Source: Polyangiaceae bacterium (GTDB taxonomy: Bacteria > Myxococcota_A > Polyangia > Polyangiales > Polyangiaceae). Taken from it: a stretch of 64,000 nt of DNA. The notes under the pieces are model-generated. The model did no database searches, was not told the DNA's origin, and saw only the letters and a list, made by a program, of their open reading frames with translations. The number at the start of each line of letters is the position of its first letter. Positions within the stretch are counted from its first letter, which is position 1. Both the position numbers and the translations under genes were made by a program. The stretch lies in contig JAHBVX010000010.1 of assembly GCA_019637295.1 (NCBI GenBank), positions 62,001-126,000 of the forward strand, read 5' to 3'. Of the stretch, positions 57,248-64,000 are shown in pieces.

Positions 57248-60139
57248 TCAGTAGCTGTAAGAGGCGCCTACGACGAACGTCGTGCCTTGCTTCCAGCGCT
57301 CGCGCACCGAGAACTCGTCGCTCGAGTCCTCGCCTTGAGTGACCAAGTACTCCGCGTTGAGCACGTTCTCGACGCTGGCTTTGACCTCGAAGTGCGTCGC
57401 GAGCCTCTGAGCCACCACGACGTCCACCATGTGACGCGGGTGCAGGTAGGCGTCCGGGATGCCTTCGGTGCCCACCTCGACGATCTGGCGGCCGGAGACG
57501 TTGTACAGCACGCGCGCCTGAGTGCCTTGCTCGTTCGCGTAGTCGAGGGACAAGTTCAGCACCCACGGGGGCTGATTGACCAAGGGGCGCGAGAGGGTGG
57601 TGAGGGTGCCCACGCCCGTTTGCTCCAGCTCGATCCGCGAGTAGGCCAGGGTCAAGTTACCGATCACGGTGAACTCCCGTAGACTGCGACTCAAAAAGTC
57701 GAGCCCCTTGCGCGCGTCGAACTCCACGCCCACGAGGTCCGCGCCGGGAGTGTTGCGCCAGGACTGATACGGCACCGCGCCGCTGGTCGCGAACAGCGTC
57801 GGCTCGATGGGGTCTTCGAAGCGCTTGTAGAAGAGGGTACCGGCGAGCACCTCTTCGAGCTTGGGGAAGTACTCGAAGCGAAGATCCGCGTTGGTGATCT
57901 TGGTCAGCCTCAAGTCGGCAAACCCGTTGACGGTCCTGCCTCCGAAGAAGTCGTCCCAGGTGAACGGGGCGAGCTCCCGGAGCTGGGGTCGCGCGAGCGT
58001 GCGCGTGACGGCGCCGCGCACCTTCACCTGCTCCGTGGCCGAGTAGATCAAGCCGGCGCTCGGGAGCAGATCGGTGCTGCGCAGATCGGCGCCCTGAACG
58101 TTCTGCTGGATGCGCAGCGGGTTTCTGGGCTCGATGGTCTGCACCGTGCGCTCGAGACGCTGGCCGACTACGGCGCGCAGCTTGCGGTGCACGTCCGCTT
58201 CCGCCATCAGGTAGCCGGCGTACACGTTGAGCTCGGCGGCGTAGGCGTCCGCGCGCTGGGTGTTCTCGTCCAGGTTGTAGGCGTCGCTCGAGACCGCAGA
58301 GTCCGTGAGCAGTGAGTCCGGGCAGGAGGGCTCGAGACTCGGGCAAGAGAACACCCCGTTCGGGGCGCCGAAGTTGGGGCGGAAGAAGAAGCGGCGGGCC
58401 GCGAAGTCGCGCGACTTCTGGCTGACCAGGGTGCCGAGCTTCACCTTCGCGTCATCGAACGGTTGCTCCCAGTTGGCGCCCCCCACCAGGGCACGCTCGG
58501 CCTGCTTGGAGAAGAAGTGACGCGTGGCCTCGGGGCTCGACGCGACGGAAAGGTCGCCGCTGTCCAGCTTCAGCATGACGAAGTCGCGGGTGTCGGGCTG
58601 GTCTCGGGTCGCCAGCGAGTACATCCCGAACCAGTCGAGGGCGGCGTTGCCCAATTCAGGGAACTGGTGGACGCCGCTCAGGCGCCCGGTGGTCAGGGCG
58701 CGGGAAATGTACTCCAGCCGCACGCCCGAGGCGTCACGCCCTCGATCGCGCACGAAGCCGTCCGCGAGGCGCGTCTTGTCGTCGGCCAGCTGGCTCCTCA
58801 GGCCCAGCAAGCGCAAGCGGTGGTTCTTGCCGGGGTCGTAGGTGAGCACGCCGAGGGTCGACCACTTCACGGACTCCTCGCTCTGACGCACAGCGAAGTC
58901 GATGGACTCCCAGTAGCCCCGGGGCTCGGCGGAGTTCGCGACGAAGTCGCGAACCGTGCCGCTGCGCGACTGCCAGCCGCGACCGTAGGACACCGCTGCG
59001 AGCACCCCGAGCTTCTGACCCCTGCCCAGGTCGAACCCGTCTCCGCCCACCGCCTTCACGCTGAAGTTGGGCGGCGTGAACACGCCCTCGCGCCACGCCA
59101 TGCTGCTGTTTAGGCTCGGACCGCGGCGGTTCAGCTCGTCGGGCAGCACCTGGCTGCCGTCGGGCTTCTCTGCGAGCGGCGTCAGCCGATAGCGCCGGGG
59201 CACGCTCGAGCGCAGCTGGCGCGCGCCACCGTCGAAGCCCAGCCAGTCGCTGCGGCTGCCCTCGTAGTCGAGGCGATCCCGAAAGGTGGTCTCGGTGTTG
59301 AAGCCCAGGTCGAAGCTCGCGTTGAAGAAGAACTTGCTGGGGATGGCGCGGGTCTCGAGCTGCACCGAGCCACCGGCGAAGTCGCCGGGCATGTCCGGGG
59401 TGAACGTCTTGGCGATGGTCAGGTTGTCGATCACGAGCGACGGGAACAAGTCGAGCGGCACGGCGTTGCGATCGGGCTCCGGGCTGGGGATCGGCGCGCC
59501 GTCCAGCAGCGAGTTGCTGTAGCGCTCGCCCAGGCCGCGCACGTACACGTACTTACCGTCCACCAGGGTTGCGCCAGGGATGCGCCGCGCCGCCTCGGCG
59601 GCGTTGCTGTCCGGTGTCTTGCCGATCTCCTGACGCCCCAGCCCATCGCCCATGGCCGCGGACCGCTGGCGCTTCAGCATGACCCCCGCGAGGCCGGCGC
59701 GATCGACCTCCGCCTCCACCTCGATCACGTCCCCCTGGTCCTCCTCGGGCTCGAGGGTGGCGTCGAGGCGGGTGACTTGGCCTGCGGTCACCGTCACTCG
59801 CTCGAGGCGACGTGGCTTGTGCAGCTCGTAGAACACGCGCAGCGTGTAGGTCCCGGTGGGTAGCTCCAGCCGAAAGCGCCCGTCCAGATCCGTGTACACG
59901 CGCGTCTTCGTGCCCACGACGGTGACGGTTGCCTCGACCAGGGGCTCGTTCAGCTTGGTGTCCGTGAGCACGCCCCACACCACGCCGCGGCCCTTGGGGG
60001 GCGGACGCGCCGGATCTTCCTCGTCGGCGAGCTCGTCTCCGTCCGCGGTCGCGTCGACCGCTGGCTGCGCGAGGGCAGCGGCGGGGTGCAGGGAGCCTGC
60101 AAGGATGATCAGGGATACGAGACGAGATCGAGTGGACAT
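57248..60139 (-). CDS. TonB-dependent outer-membrane receptor with regulatory-like N-terminal domain
   Basis: This 963-aa protein has a signal peptide at residues 1-25. A carboxypeptidase-regulatory-like Ig domain follows (about 50-130, WGVLTDTKLNEPLVEATVTVVG). The plug (about 150-270) contains RRIPGATLVDGKYVYVRGLGERYSN and LDLFPSLVIDNLTIAKTFTPDMPGDFAGG. The rest forms a 22-strand-type beta-barrel ending in an aromatic residue (GASYSY). No TonB box is obvious at the N-terminus. ATG 60139 was chosen over one 18 bp earlier because it starts the signal peptide. Such CarboxypepD_reg-TonB receptors import large ligands, as in SusC-like proteins. The ligand here is unknown. It lies downstream of tonB-exbB-exbD-exbD and upstream of the beta-helix lipoprotein gene. 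Confidence 0.92.
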   Translation of the reverse strand: MSTRSRLVSLIILAGSLHPAAALAQPAVDATADGDELADEEDPARPPPKGRGVVWGVLTDTKLNEPLVEATVTVVGTKTRVYTDLDGRFRLELPTGTYTLRVFYELHKPRRLERVTVTAGQVTRLDATLEPEEDQGDVIEVEAEVDRAGLAGVMLKRQRSAAMGDGLGRQEIGKTPDSNAAEAARRIPGATLVDGKYVYVRGLGERYSNSLLDGAPIPSPEPDRNAVPLDLFPSLVIDNLTIAKTFTPDMPGDFAGGSVQLETRAIPSKFFFNASFDLGFNTETTFRDRLDYEGSRSDWLGFDGGARQLRSSVPRRYRLTPLAEKPDGSQVLPDELNRRGPSLNSSMAWREGVFTPPNFSVKAVGGDGFDLGRGQKLGVLAAVSYGRGWQSRSGTVRDFVANSAEPRGYWESIDFAVRQSEESVKWSTLGVLTYDPGKNHRLRLLGLRSQLADDKTRLADGFVRDRGRDASGVRLEYISRALTTGRLSGVHQFPELGNAALDWFGMYSLATRDQPDTRDFVMLKLDSGDLSVASSPEATRHFFSKQAERALVGGANWEQPFDDAKVKLGTLVSQKSRDFAARRFFFRPNFGAPNGVFSCPSLEPSCPDSLLTDSAVSSDAYNLDENTQRADAYAAELNVYAGYLMAEADVHRKLRAVVGQRLERTVQTIEPRNPLRIQQNVQGADLRSTDLLPSAGLIYSATEQVKVRGAVTRTLARPQLRELAPFTWDDFFGGRTVNGFADLRLTKITNADLRFEYFPKLEEVLAGTLFYKRFEDPIEPTLFATSGAVPYQSWRNTPGADLVGVEFDARKGLDFLSRSLREFTVIGNLTLAYSRIELEQTGVGTLTTLSRPLVNQPPWVLNLSLDYANEQGTQARVLYNVSGRQIVEVGTEGIPDAYLHPRHMVDVVVAQRLATHFEVKASVENVLNAEYLVTQGEDSSDEFSVRERWKQGTTFVVGASYSY

Positions 60140-60202
60140 GGGGGCCTCGGGGCACACCTCTCCCGACCCGCGCGTCGGGCGCGAGCAGAGGGGCGTGAGC
60201 GG

Positions 60203-60640
60203 CTACTTGACGACCGGCTGGGTGAGAATCGCAATCGAGCGCGCGCCGGCGGCGCGCGAGAGATCCATCGCTGCGACGGCGTGGCCGTAGGGCGCCTCGT
60301 CGTGAGCGTCGAAGTACAGCACCTTCTGCTTCTTGGCCGCCAGCATGCGCGGCAAGCGTTCGGCGATCTCGGCCTTGGCCAGCACGGTCTGGTTCACCCG
60401 GATGGTGCCGGCCTTGTCCACGGTCATGACCAGCGGCTGGTTCTGTTCGCTCGGGGGCGGCTTCTCCTTCTGCTCCTGATCGTCCTTGGGCGGAAGATTC
60501 AGCCAGAAGGTCTTGGTCATGAGTGGCGTGACGACCATGAAGATGATCAAGACCACCAAGGTGACGTCCACCAAGGGGGTGACGTTCACCACGGGTTTGG
60601 GACCGTCCTTGCCGCTGCCACCACCGAGGCTCATGCCCAT
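60203..60640 (-). CDS. exbD: ExbD/TolR-family energy transducer subunit (second copy)
   Basis: This 145-aa protein has one membrane helix (about 23-43, VDVTLVVLIIFMVVTPLM) with the conserved Asp in PLVDVTL. A short periplasmic domain follows with QPLVMTVDKAGTIRVNQTVL and ending AGARSIAILTQP. ExbD subunits carry the proton-accepting Asp that drives TonB. It lies 63 bp before the receptor gene start and 249 bp after the other exbD, so two ExbD copies serve one system, a layout known from Myxococcus-type and Xanthomonas-type clusters. The 249-bp gap between them shows no supported gene. Confidence 0.93.
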   Translation of the reverse strand: MGMSLGGGSGKDGPKPVVNVTPLVDVTLVVLIIFMVVTPLMTKTFWLNLPPKDDQEQKEKPPPSEQNQPLVMTVDKAGTIRVNQTVLAKAEIAERLPRMLAAKKQKVLYFDAHDEAPYGHAVAAMDLSRAAGARSIAILTQPVVK

Positions 60641-60889
60641 GGGTCTGCTCCTACCGTCCTTGTCTCGTGTTGTGCAGGTCTGGTCTGGCCGAGCTCTGGC
60701 GAAGCTGGATTCGTCCGGGATTCTGCAGCGTCCTTCGGCAGCGGTGATCTGGCAAAGGCTCCGCGCTTCTCCCGAGCAAGACGCAGCTGGCGCCGGCGTC
60801 GCCGGTCGTTTCTGTGGGTATTCGTCGCCATTGCTGATCGTGATCTGATCGTGCCAAGACTGCCCAAGCCGAACCTAGGGCCAGCCACC

Positions 60890-61324
60890 TCAGGTGGCGC
60901 CCGCCTTCTTGGTCTCGAGCACCTTCAGGCTCAGACCTTTGAAACCAATGCCCTGCAACAGCGCGAACGTGTCCCGCACCTTCTTGTAGGGCACGGCTTG
61001 GTCCGTCTTGAGCAGCAGCGCGCGCTCGGGATCTGCGTCGTGCAGGGCTTGCACCTTTGCGCGCAGGTCGCGCGACTCGATGCGCTCGTCCTCCAGCACG
61101 AGGACGCCGTTCAGCGCCATCGTCACGTTGATGGGGTTCATGTCCCTTGGCTTCTCGTCCGGCTGCAGGATGCTGGGCAACTCGACGTGTTCGCCTTCGT
61201 TCAGCGACGGCGCGATGACCATGAAGATGATGAGGAGCACCAAGACGACGTCCACCAGCGGTGTGACGTTCATCTCGGGTTCAGGCAGCTTTCTTGTGCT
61301 CGACGAGCTCAGGCTGACGCCCAT
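60890..61324 (-). CDS. exbD: ExbD/TolR-family energy transducer subunit (first copy)
   Basis: This 144-aa protein has the N-terminal signature NVTPLVDVVLVLLIIFMVI with the conserved proton-path Asp and one membrane helix, then a periplasmic domain ending FKGLSLKVLETKKAG. Its ATG at 61324 lies inside the end of exbB (44-bp overlap), indicating tight coupling of the two subunits. A 6-bp stem (GCCACC/GGTGGC, 60884-60898) flanks its stop codon and could slow or attenuate read-through to the downstream genes. Confidence 0.93.
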   Translation of the reverse strand: MGVSLSSSSTRKLPEPEMNVTPLVDVVLVLLIIFMVIAPSLNEGEHVELPSILQPDEKPRDMNPINVTMALNGVLVLEDERIESRDLRAKVQALHDADPERALLLKTDQAVPYKKVRDTFALLQGIGFKGLSLKVLETKKAGAT

Positions 61325-61982
61325 GACGGTTCTCCATTTCGTCCAGCAACTCGCTGGCTGAGCGCGTGAGGGCGCCCTCCACCGTGGCGACCCGCGCGGA
61401 CAGATAGTTGAAGAAGAGCACCGCGGGGATGGCGACCATCAGGCCGAAAGCGGTGACGATCAGCGCCTCGGCGATGCCCGCGCTCACCGCGCCCAGACCG
61501 CCGGAGCCCGTGGTGGCGATGCCCTGGAACGCGCCGATGATGCCGACGACGGTGCCGAGCAGGCCCACGAAGGGCGCGACGGAACCCACCGACGACAGCA
61601 CGCTCATGCCCCGGCGCAGGTCGTGACCGATGGCGTCCCGCTGTCGCTCGCCCTCGTTCCTCGCGAGCTCCACCGGGCTCACCTTGCCGGCGCGGTCGTC
61701 TCGACCCGTCACGTAGCGCTTGATGATGCCGCCGAGCATCCGCGCCAGCGCGGATGATTTGTATTCGTCGGCGATGCCGGGGATGCTGTCCACCTGCCAG
61801 GAGTCGATCAGGGGGCTGATTCGCTGCACGAAACGCAGGGAGTCTTTGGCCGAGCGCGACAGAGCGATCACTCGCTCTACGACCACGCCGATGCTGGCGA
61901 TGCCCATGAGCAAGAGCACGCCAGCGATGATTTTGCCGAGGAGCCCGGTCGAGGCCCAGATGTGTGCGAGATCGAATGACAT
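61281..61982 (-). CDS. exbB: ExbB/TolQ/MotA-family proton channel subunit
   Basis: This 233-aa membrane protein has three helices: residues 14-36 (GLLGKIIAGVLLLMGIASIGVVV), about 130-155 (SSVGSVAPFVGLLGTVVGIIGAF) and about 165-195 (AGIAEALIVTAFGLMVAIPAVLFF). The MotA/ExbB signature APFVGLLGTVVGI is intact. With ExbD it forms the proton-driven complex that energises TonB at the inner membrane. Between residues 40 and 130 is the usual cytoplasmic loop. It lies 15 bp after tonB. The C-terminus overlaps exbD. Confidence 0.95.
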   Translation of the reverse strand: MSFDLAHIWASTGLLGKIIAGVLLLMGIASIGVVVERVIALSRSAKDSLRFVQRISPLIDSWQVDSIPGIADEYKSSALARMLGGIIKRYVTGRDDRAGKVSPVELARNEGERQRDAIGHDLRRGMSVLSSVGSVAPFVGLLGTVVGIIGAFQGIATTGSGGLGAVSAGIAEALIVTAFGLMVAIPAVLFFNYLSARVATVEGALTRSASELLDEMENRHGRQPELVEHKKAA

Positions 61983-61997
61983 GGTGGACGTTCCTGG

Positions 61998-62738
61998 TCA
62001 GGTCTTCAGACGGAAGGGAAAGCGCGCGATGCGAAAGACGGAGACGGCTTGACCGTCGAGGCGTGCGGGGGTGCAGCGGCCAGCACGCACGGCCGCCAGC
62101 GCCACGGCGTGCAGCTCGCTCGGTCCGCGGACGACGCTCGCGGTCGTGATCGCGCCGCCCTCGCTGACGACGTACTTGACGATCACCGTGCCCTCCACGC
62201 CTGCGGCGCGCGCCGACTCGGGGTAGCCTGGCGTGGTGATGGTGCAGCTCGGCGGGGTGACGTTCTCCGAGACGCGGATGGGCCCGGCGGGCTTGGGGGG
62301 TGGCGGCGGAGGTGGCGGCGGAGGTGGCGGTGGCGCCACCGTCTGCACGGGCGCCGTCACGGGCGCGCCGGTGCCGCCGCCGGTGGCGTACGGATCGCCG
62401 CCGGTGGGTCCGTCGCCGGTCGGGGTCGTCTCCGCGGGCTTCGAGTCGGGGATCTGATCGGGCGGCCTGAGCGTGGGCAGGCGTGGCCCGGGCCGCGGTG
62501 GCTCGGGCTTGGGCTGCTCGACCACCGCCTCGGGCTCCGGCTCCGGCTCGGGCTGCTCGGGAGCCGTCGCCAGCGCGACCGTGAGCGGCTCTTCCTCCGT
62601 GACTACGACGCCGCTGGCGGTGAGCGCGACGGTGATGGCGACTCCAAAGGCGCCGACCGAACCGATGGCGTAGCCGATCGCGAGGCGCCGGCGCCGCACT
62701 GGGTCCTTGCTGCCTGTGGTCCAAACCGTGAAGTCCAT
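61998..62738 (-). CDS. tonB: TonB energy transducer
   Basis: This 246-aa protein has one N-terminal membrane helix (about 21-42, AIGYAIGSVGAFGVAITVALTAS) preceded by Arg/Lys residues. An acidic E-P repeat and a long Pro run (about 13 consecutive Pro near residue 140) span the periplasm. The C-terminal TonB domain (about 165-246) has GYPESARAAGVEGTVIVKYVV. It transfers inner-membrane proton-motive force to the receptor encoded downstream. ATG 62738 was chosen because the helix follows it at normal distance; a start at 62867 would add 43 residues unlike TonB. First gene of the cluster; divergent from the PhoB-type regulator gene at 62943. Confidence 0.92.
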   Translation of the reverse strand: MDFTVWTTGSKDPVRRRRLAIGYAIGSVGAFGVAITVALTASGVVVTEEEPLTVALATAPEQPEPEPEPEAVVEQPKPEPPRPGPRLPTLRPPDQIPDSKPAETTPTGDGPTGGDPYATGGGTGAPVTAPVQTVAPPPPPPPPPPPPPKPAGPIRVSENVTPPSCTITTPGYPESARAAGVEGTVIVKYVVSEGGAITTASVVRGPSELHAVALAAVRAGRCTPARLDGQAVSVFRIARFPFRLKT

Positions 62739-62902
62739 CGCCAGGTGCCGGGAGAGTCCCTCGCTCCAGTGACGCCCGAGTGTCACGTGAGAAACTTGAG
62801 CGTGAAACCAAACCTTCGACGATTCGTCGCCGAACCCGCTCAGGTTCGCTCCGAGTTCGTCACGCACGCGCCGACGCCTTCGTGCTGGATCGCTACTCGC
62901 GC

Positions 62903-62934
62903 GTCACTGTTCAGTCACAATGCTCCGCTACTCA
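62903..62934 (+). promoter_or_regulatory. Pho-box-like direct repeat and -10 before the first PhoB-type regulator
   Basis: GTCAC at 62903-62907 is repeated at 62914-62918 with a start-to-start distance of 11 bp, the period of PhoB direct-repeat sites (consensus CTGTCAT with 11-bp spacing). TACTCA at 62929-62934 lies 10 bp beyond, where a -10 element is expected for a PhoB-dependent promoter. The predicted transcript starts close to the ATG at 62943. Confidence 0.5.
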
Positions 62935-62942
62935 GTCTGCGA

Positions 62943-63632
62943 ATGGCCGCCATCCTGGTCATCGAGGACGAGTCCGACATCCAGGAAGTCCTCGAGTACA
63001 ACTTGAAACAGGCTGGGCACGACGTAACCACCGTCGCGTCCGGTCAGGAGGGGCTGCGTCTGGCGCGGGACCGAAGCCCCGATCTCGTGCTGCTCGACCT
63101 GATGCTCCCGGACGTGTCGGGCACTGACGTCTGTCGAGCGCTCAAGGAGGACTCGCGAACCCGCGCCATGCCGGTGGTCATCCTCACGGCGCGGGACGAC
63201 GAGATCGACCGGGTGGTGGGCTTCGAGCTCGGGGCGGACGACTACGTCACCAAGCCCTTCAGCGTGCGGGAGCTGATCCTCAGGATCCGCGCGATCTTGC
63301 GCCGCAACGAGGGAGCCCCGCCGCAGCCGAACGTGATCGAGTTCGGCCAGCTCGAGGTGGATCGGGACGCCCATCGGGTCTGGGTAGCCAAGGAGGAGCT
63401 CGACCTGACCGCGCTCGAGTTCAAGCTCCTCCTCACGCTGTACGATCGGCGAAATCGCGTACAGTCCCGTGGCGCTCTGCTCGATGCGGTGTGGGGTATC
63501 GACACCCGCATCAGCGCGCGCACCGTGGACGCCCACGTCAAGCGCCTGCGCGAGAAGCTCGGAGCTGCTCGGGACTACGTGGAGACCGTGCGCGGGGTGG
63601 GCTATCGCTTCACCGAGGAGCCCCTGGGTTGA
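62943..63632 (+). CDS. PhoB/OmpR-family response regulator
   Basis: This 229-aa regulator has a receiver domain at 3-120 with acidic pair IEDESD, phospho-acceptor Asp52 in LLDLMLPD, Thr in LTARDDE and Lys in YVTKPFS. A winged-helix DNA-binding domain covers about 130-226 (LTALEFKLLLTLYDR, ARTVDAHVKRLREKLG, VETVRGVGYRF). The overall match to PhoB is close, including NVIEFGQLEVDRDAHRV. It should bind 11-bp-period direct repeats such as the one in its own promoter. A near-identical regulator gene begins 110 bp downstream. No histidine kinase gene is seen before the window ends. Confidence 0.94.
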   Translation: MAAILVIEDESDIQEVLEYNLKQAGHDVTTVASGQEGLRLARDRSPDLVLLDLMLPDVSGTDVCRALKEDSRTRAMPVVILTARDDEIDRVVGFELGADDYVTKPFSVRELILRIRAILRRNEGAPPQPNVIEFGQLEVDRDAHRVWVAKEELDLTALEFKLLLTLYDRRNRVQSRGALLDAVWGIDTRISARTVDAHVKRLREKLGAARDYVETVRGVGYRFTEEPLG

Positions 63633-63674
63633 CCGGCGACGGCGCCGACCGTCAACTCCGCCCGAACATCCGCG

Positions 63675-63708
63675 CTGTCACCTGCCTGTCACACGACCGG
63701 GCTACACC
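63675..63708 (+). promoter_or_regulatory. Pho box and -10 before the second PhoB-type regulator
   Basis: CTGTCA at 63675-63680 and again at 63686-63691 (11-bp period) match the PhoB half-site CTGTCAT at six of seven positions. TACACC at 63703-63708 is placed like a -10, 11 bp after the repeat. The leader to the ATG at 63743 then holds GAGG 6 nt before the start. Confidence 0.6.
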
Positions 63709-63742
63709 CCCGCCGACTCCCAAAGAACGCGCCGAGGCTCCC

Positions 63743-64000
63743 ATGGCCAAGATCGTCGTCGTCGAAGACGAAAAAGACCTGCAAGACTTGCTCACCTACA
63801 ACCTCGAGCAGGCGGGCCACACCGTGGTCGCCGCGGATCGGGGCGCCGAGGGAGTGCGCTTGGTGCGCGAGCAGCGACCGGACGTCGTGCTGCTCGACCT
63901 GATGCTGCCCGACATCTCCGGCACCGAGGTGTGCCGCACGATCAAGAACGATCCGAGCTGCCGGCGAACGGCCGTGGTGATGCTGACGGCGCGCGGCGAG
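63743..64000 (+). CDS. PhoB-type response regulator, 5' part (runs off window)
   Basis: The first 86 codons are present. The receiver domain matches the preceding regulator closely (KIVVVEDEKDLQDLL, LLDLMLPDISGTEVC with Asp52, VVMLTARGE), so the pair looks like a tandem duplication with divergence. The remaining receiver sequence and DNA-binding domain lie beyond 64000. GAGGCTCCC precedes the ATG. Because the gene is cut by the window edge, intactness cannot be judged. Confidence 0.9.
   Translation, partial: MAKIVVVEDEKDLQDLLTYNLEQAGHTVVAADRGAEGVRLVREQRPDVVLLDLMLPDISGTEVCRTIKNDPSCRRTAVVMLTARGE

Noticed and set aside
60641-60889. Possible small gene (85 codons, minus strand) between the two exbD genes
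   Set aside because: Arg/Pro-rich sequence with no recognisable motif and no ribosome site. The gap looks like a leader or untranslated spacer.
62769-62786. Inverted repeat GTGAC...GTCAC upstream of tonB
   Set aside because: It has the Pho-box half-site sequence but in inverted orientation with a 13-bp period, which does not fit PhoB direct-repeat sites.

Overview
The window is about two-thirds G+C with strongly G/C-biased third codon positions. It carries two Hanks-type Ser/Thr kinases with C-terminal PEGA-like domains, a CarD/CdnL regulator, eight predicted lipoproteins, PhoB-type and HD-GYP response regulators and a TonB-ExbB-ExbD-ExbD energy module. Together these suggest a chromosomal segment of a Gram-negative myxobacterium (Myxococcota, probably Polyangiales-like). 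This placement is inferred from gene content, since no rRNA marker is present. I see no insertion sequence, prophage, CRISPR array, tRNA or rRNA.

Layout. 0-7.3 kb: a Spy/CpxP-like lipoprotein, an ABC-2 permease/ATPase pair, a cyclopropane-fatty-acid-synthase-like methyltransferase, a sirtuin, an MBL-fold hydrolase, a PduO-type cobalamin adenosyltransferase and CarD. 7.3-14.2 kb: an HU-tyrS-lipoprotein operon and two large membrane glycosyltransferase-like proteins. 14.3-27.7 kb: a Pro-rich GAF protein, a sensor histidine kinase, an M23 peptidase, a TPR protein, a DUF2062-methyltransferase fusion, lipB, a REC-GAF-HD-GYP regulator, a methyltransferase/pseudouridine-synthase fusion, a CPBP protease, a FliA-like sigma factor and a small protein resembling a type III secretion inner rod. 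27.8-38 kb: mnmA, lipoproteins, a kinase operon, a small Cys-rich protein, tilS and ftsH. 37.9-43 kb: an operon of Ser/Thr kinase, CCA-adding-type enzyme and lipase-like lipoprotein on the minus strand. 43.3-49 kb: a LolC/E-like permease, a response regulator and a membrane complex whose ABC ATPase has lost its catalytic motifs. 49-52.7 kb: an acidic-repeat membrane protein, an ECF sigma/NrsF-like/thioredoxin operon and an OmpA-family lipoprotein. 52.9-54.8 kb: a decayed stretch with a frameshifted gene, an orphan META-domain gene and a GST lacking its N-terminal half. 55.7-62.7 kb: tonB-exbB-exbD-exbD, a TonB-dependent receptor and a predicted beta-helix surface lipoprotein, all on the minus strand. 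62.9-64 kb: two tandem PhoB-type regulators, the second cut by the window edge, each preceded by an 11-bp-period direct repeat resembling a Pho box.

How genes work together. At least twelve adjacent reading frames overlap by exactly four bases (GTGA or ATGA), so operons here appear to rely heavily on translational coupling. The right-hand TonB cluster looks like a self-contained outer-membrane uptake system beside candidate phosphate-responsive regulators. The 45.6-48.9 kb cluster looks like an ABC-type membrane complex that has lost ATP hydrolysis. No single locus is clearly a new defence or secretion system. The best leads are the pseudo-ABC complex, the Pho-box/TonB neighbourhood, the RNA-modification fusion with a non-canonical catalytic motif, and the orphan rod-like protein beside a flagellar-type sigma factor.
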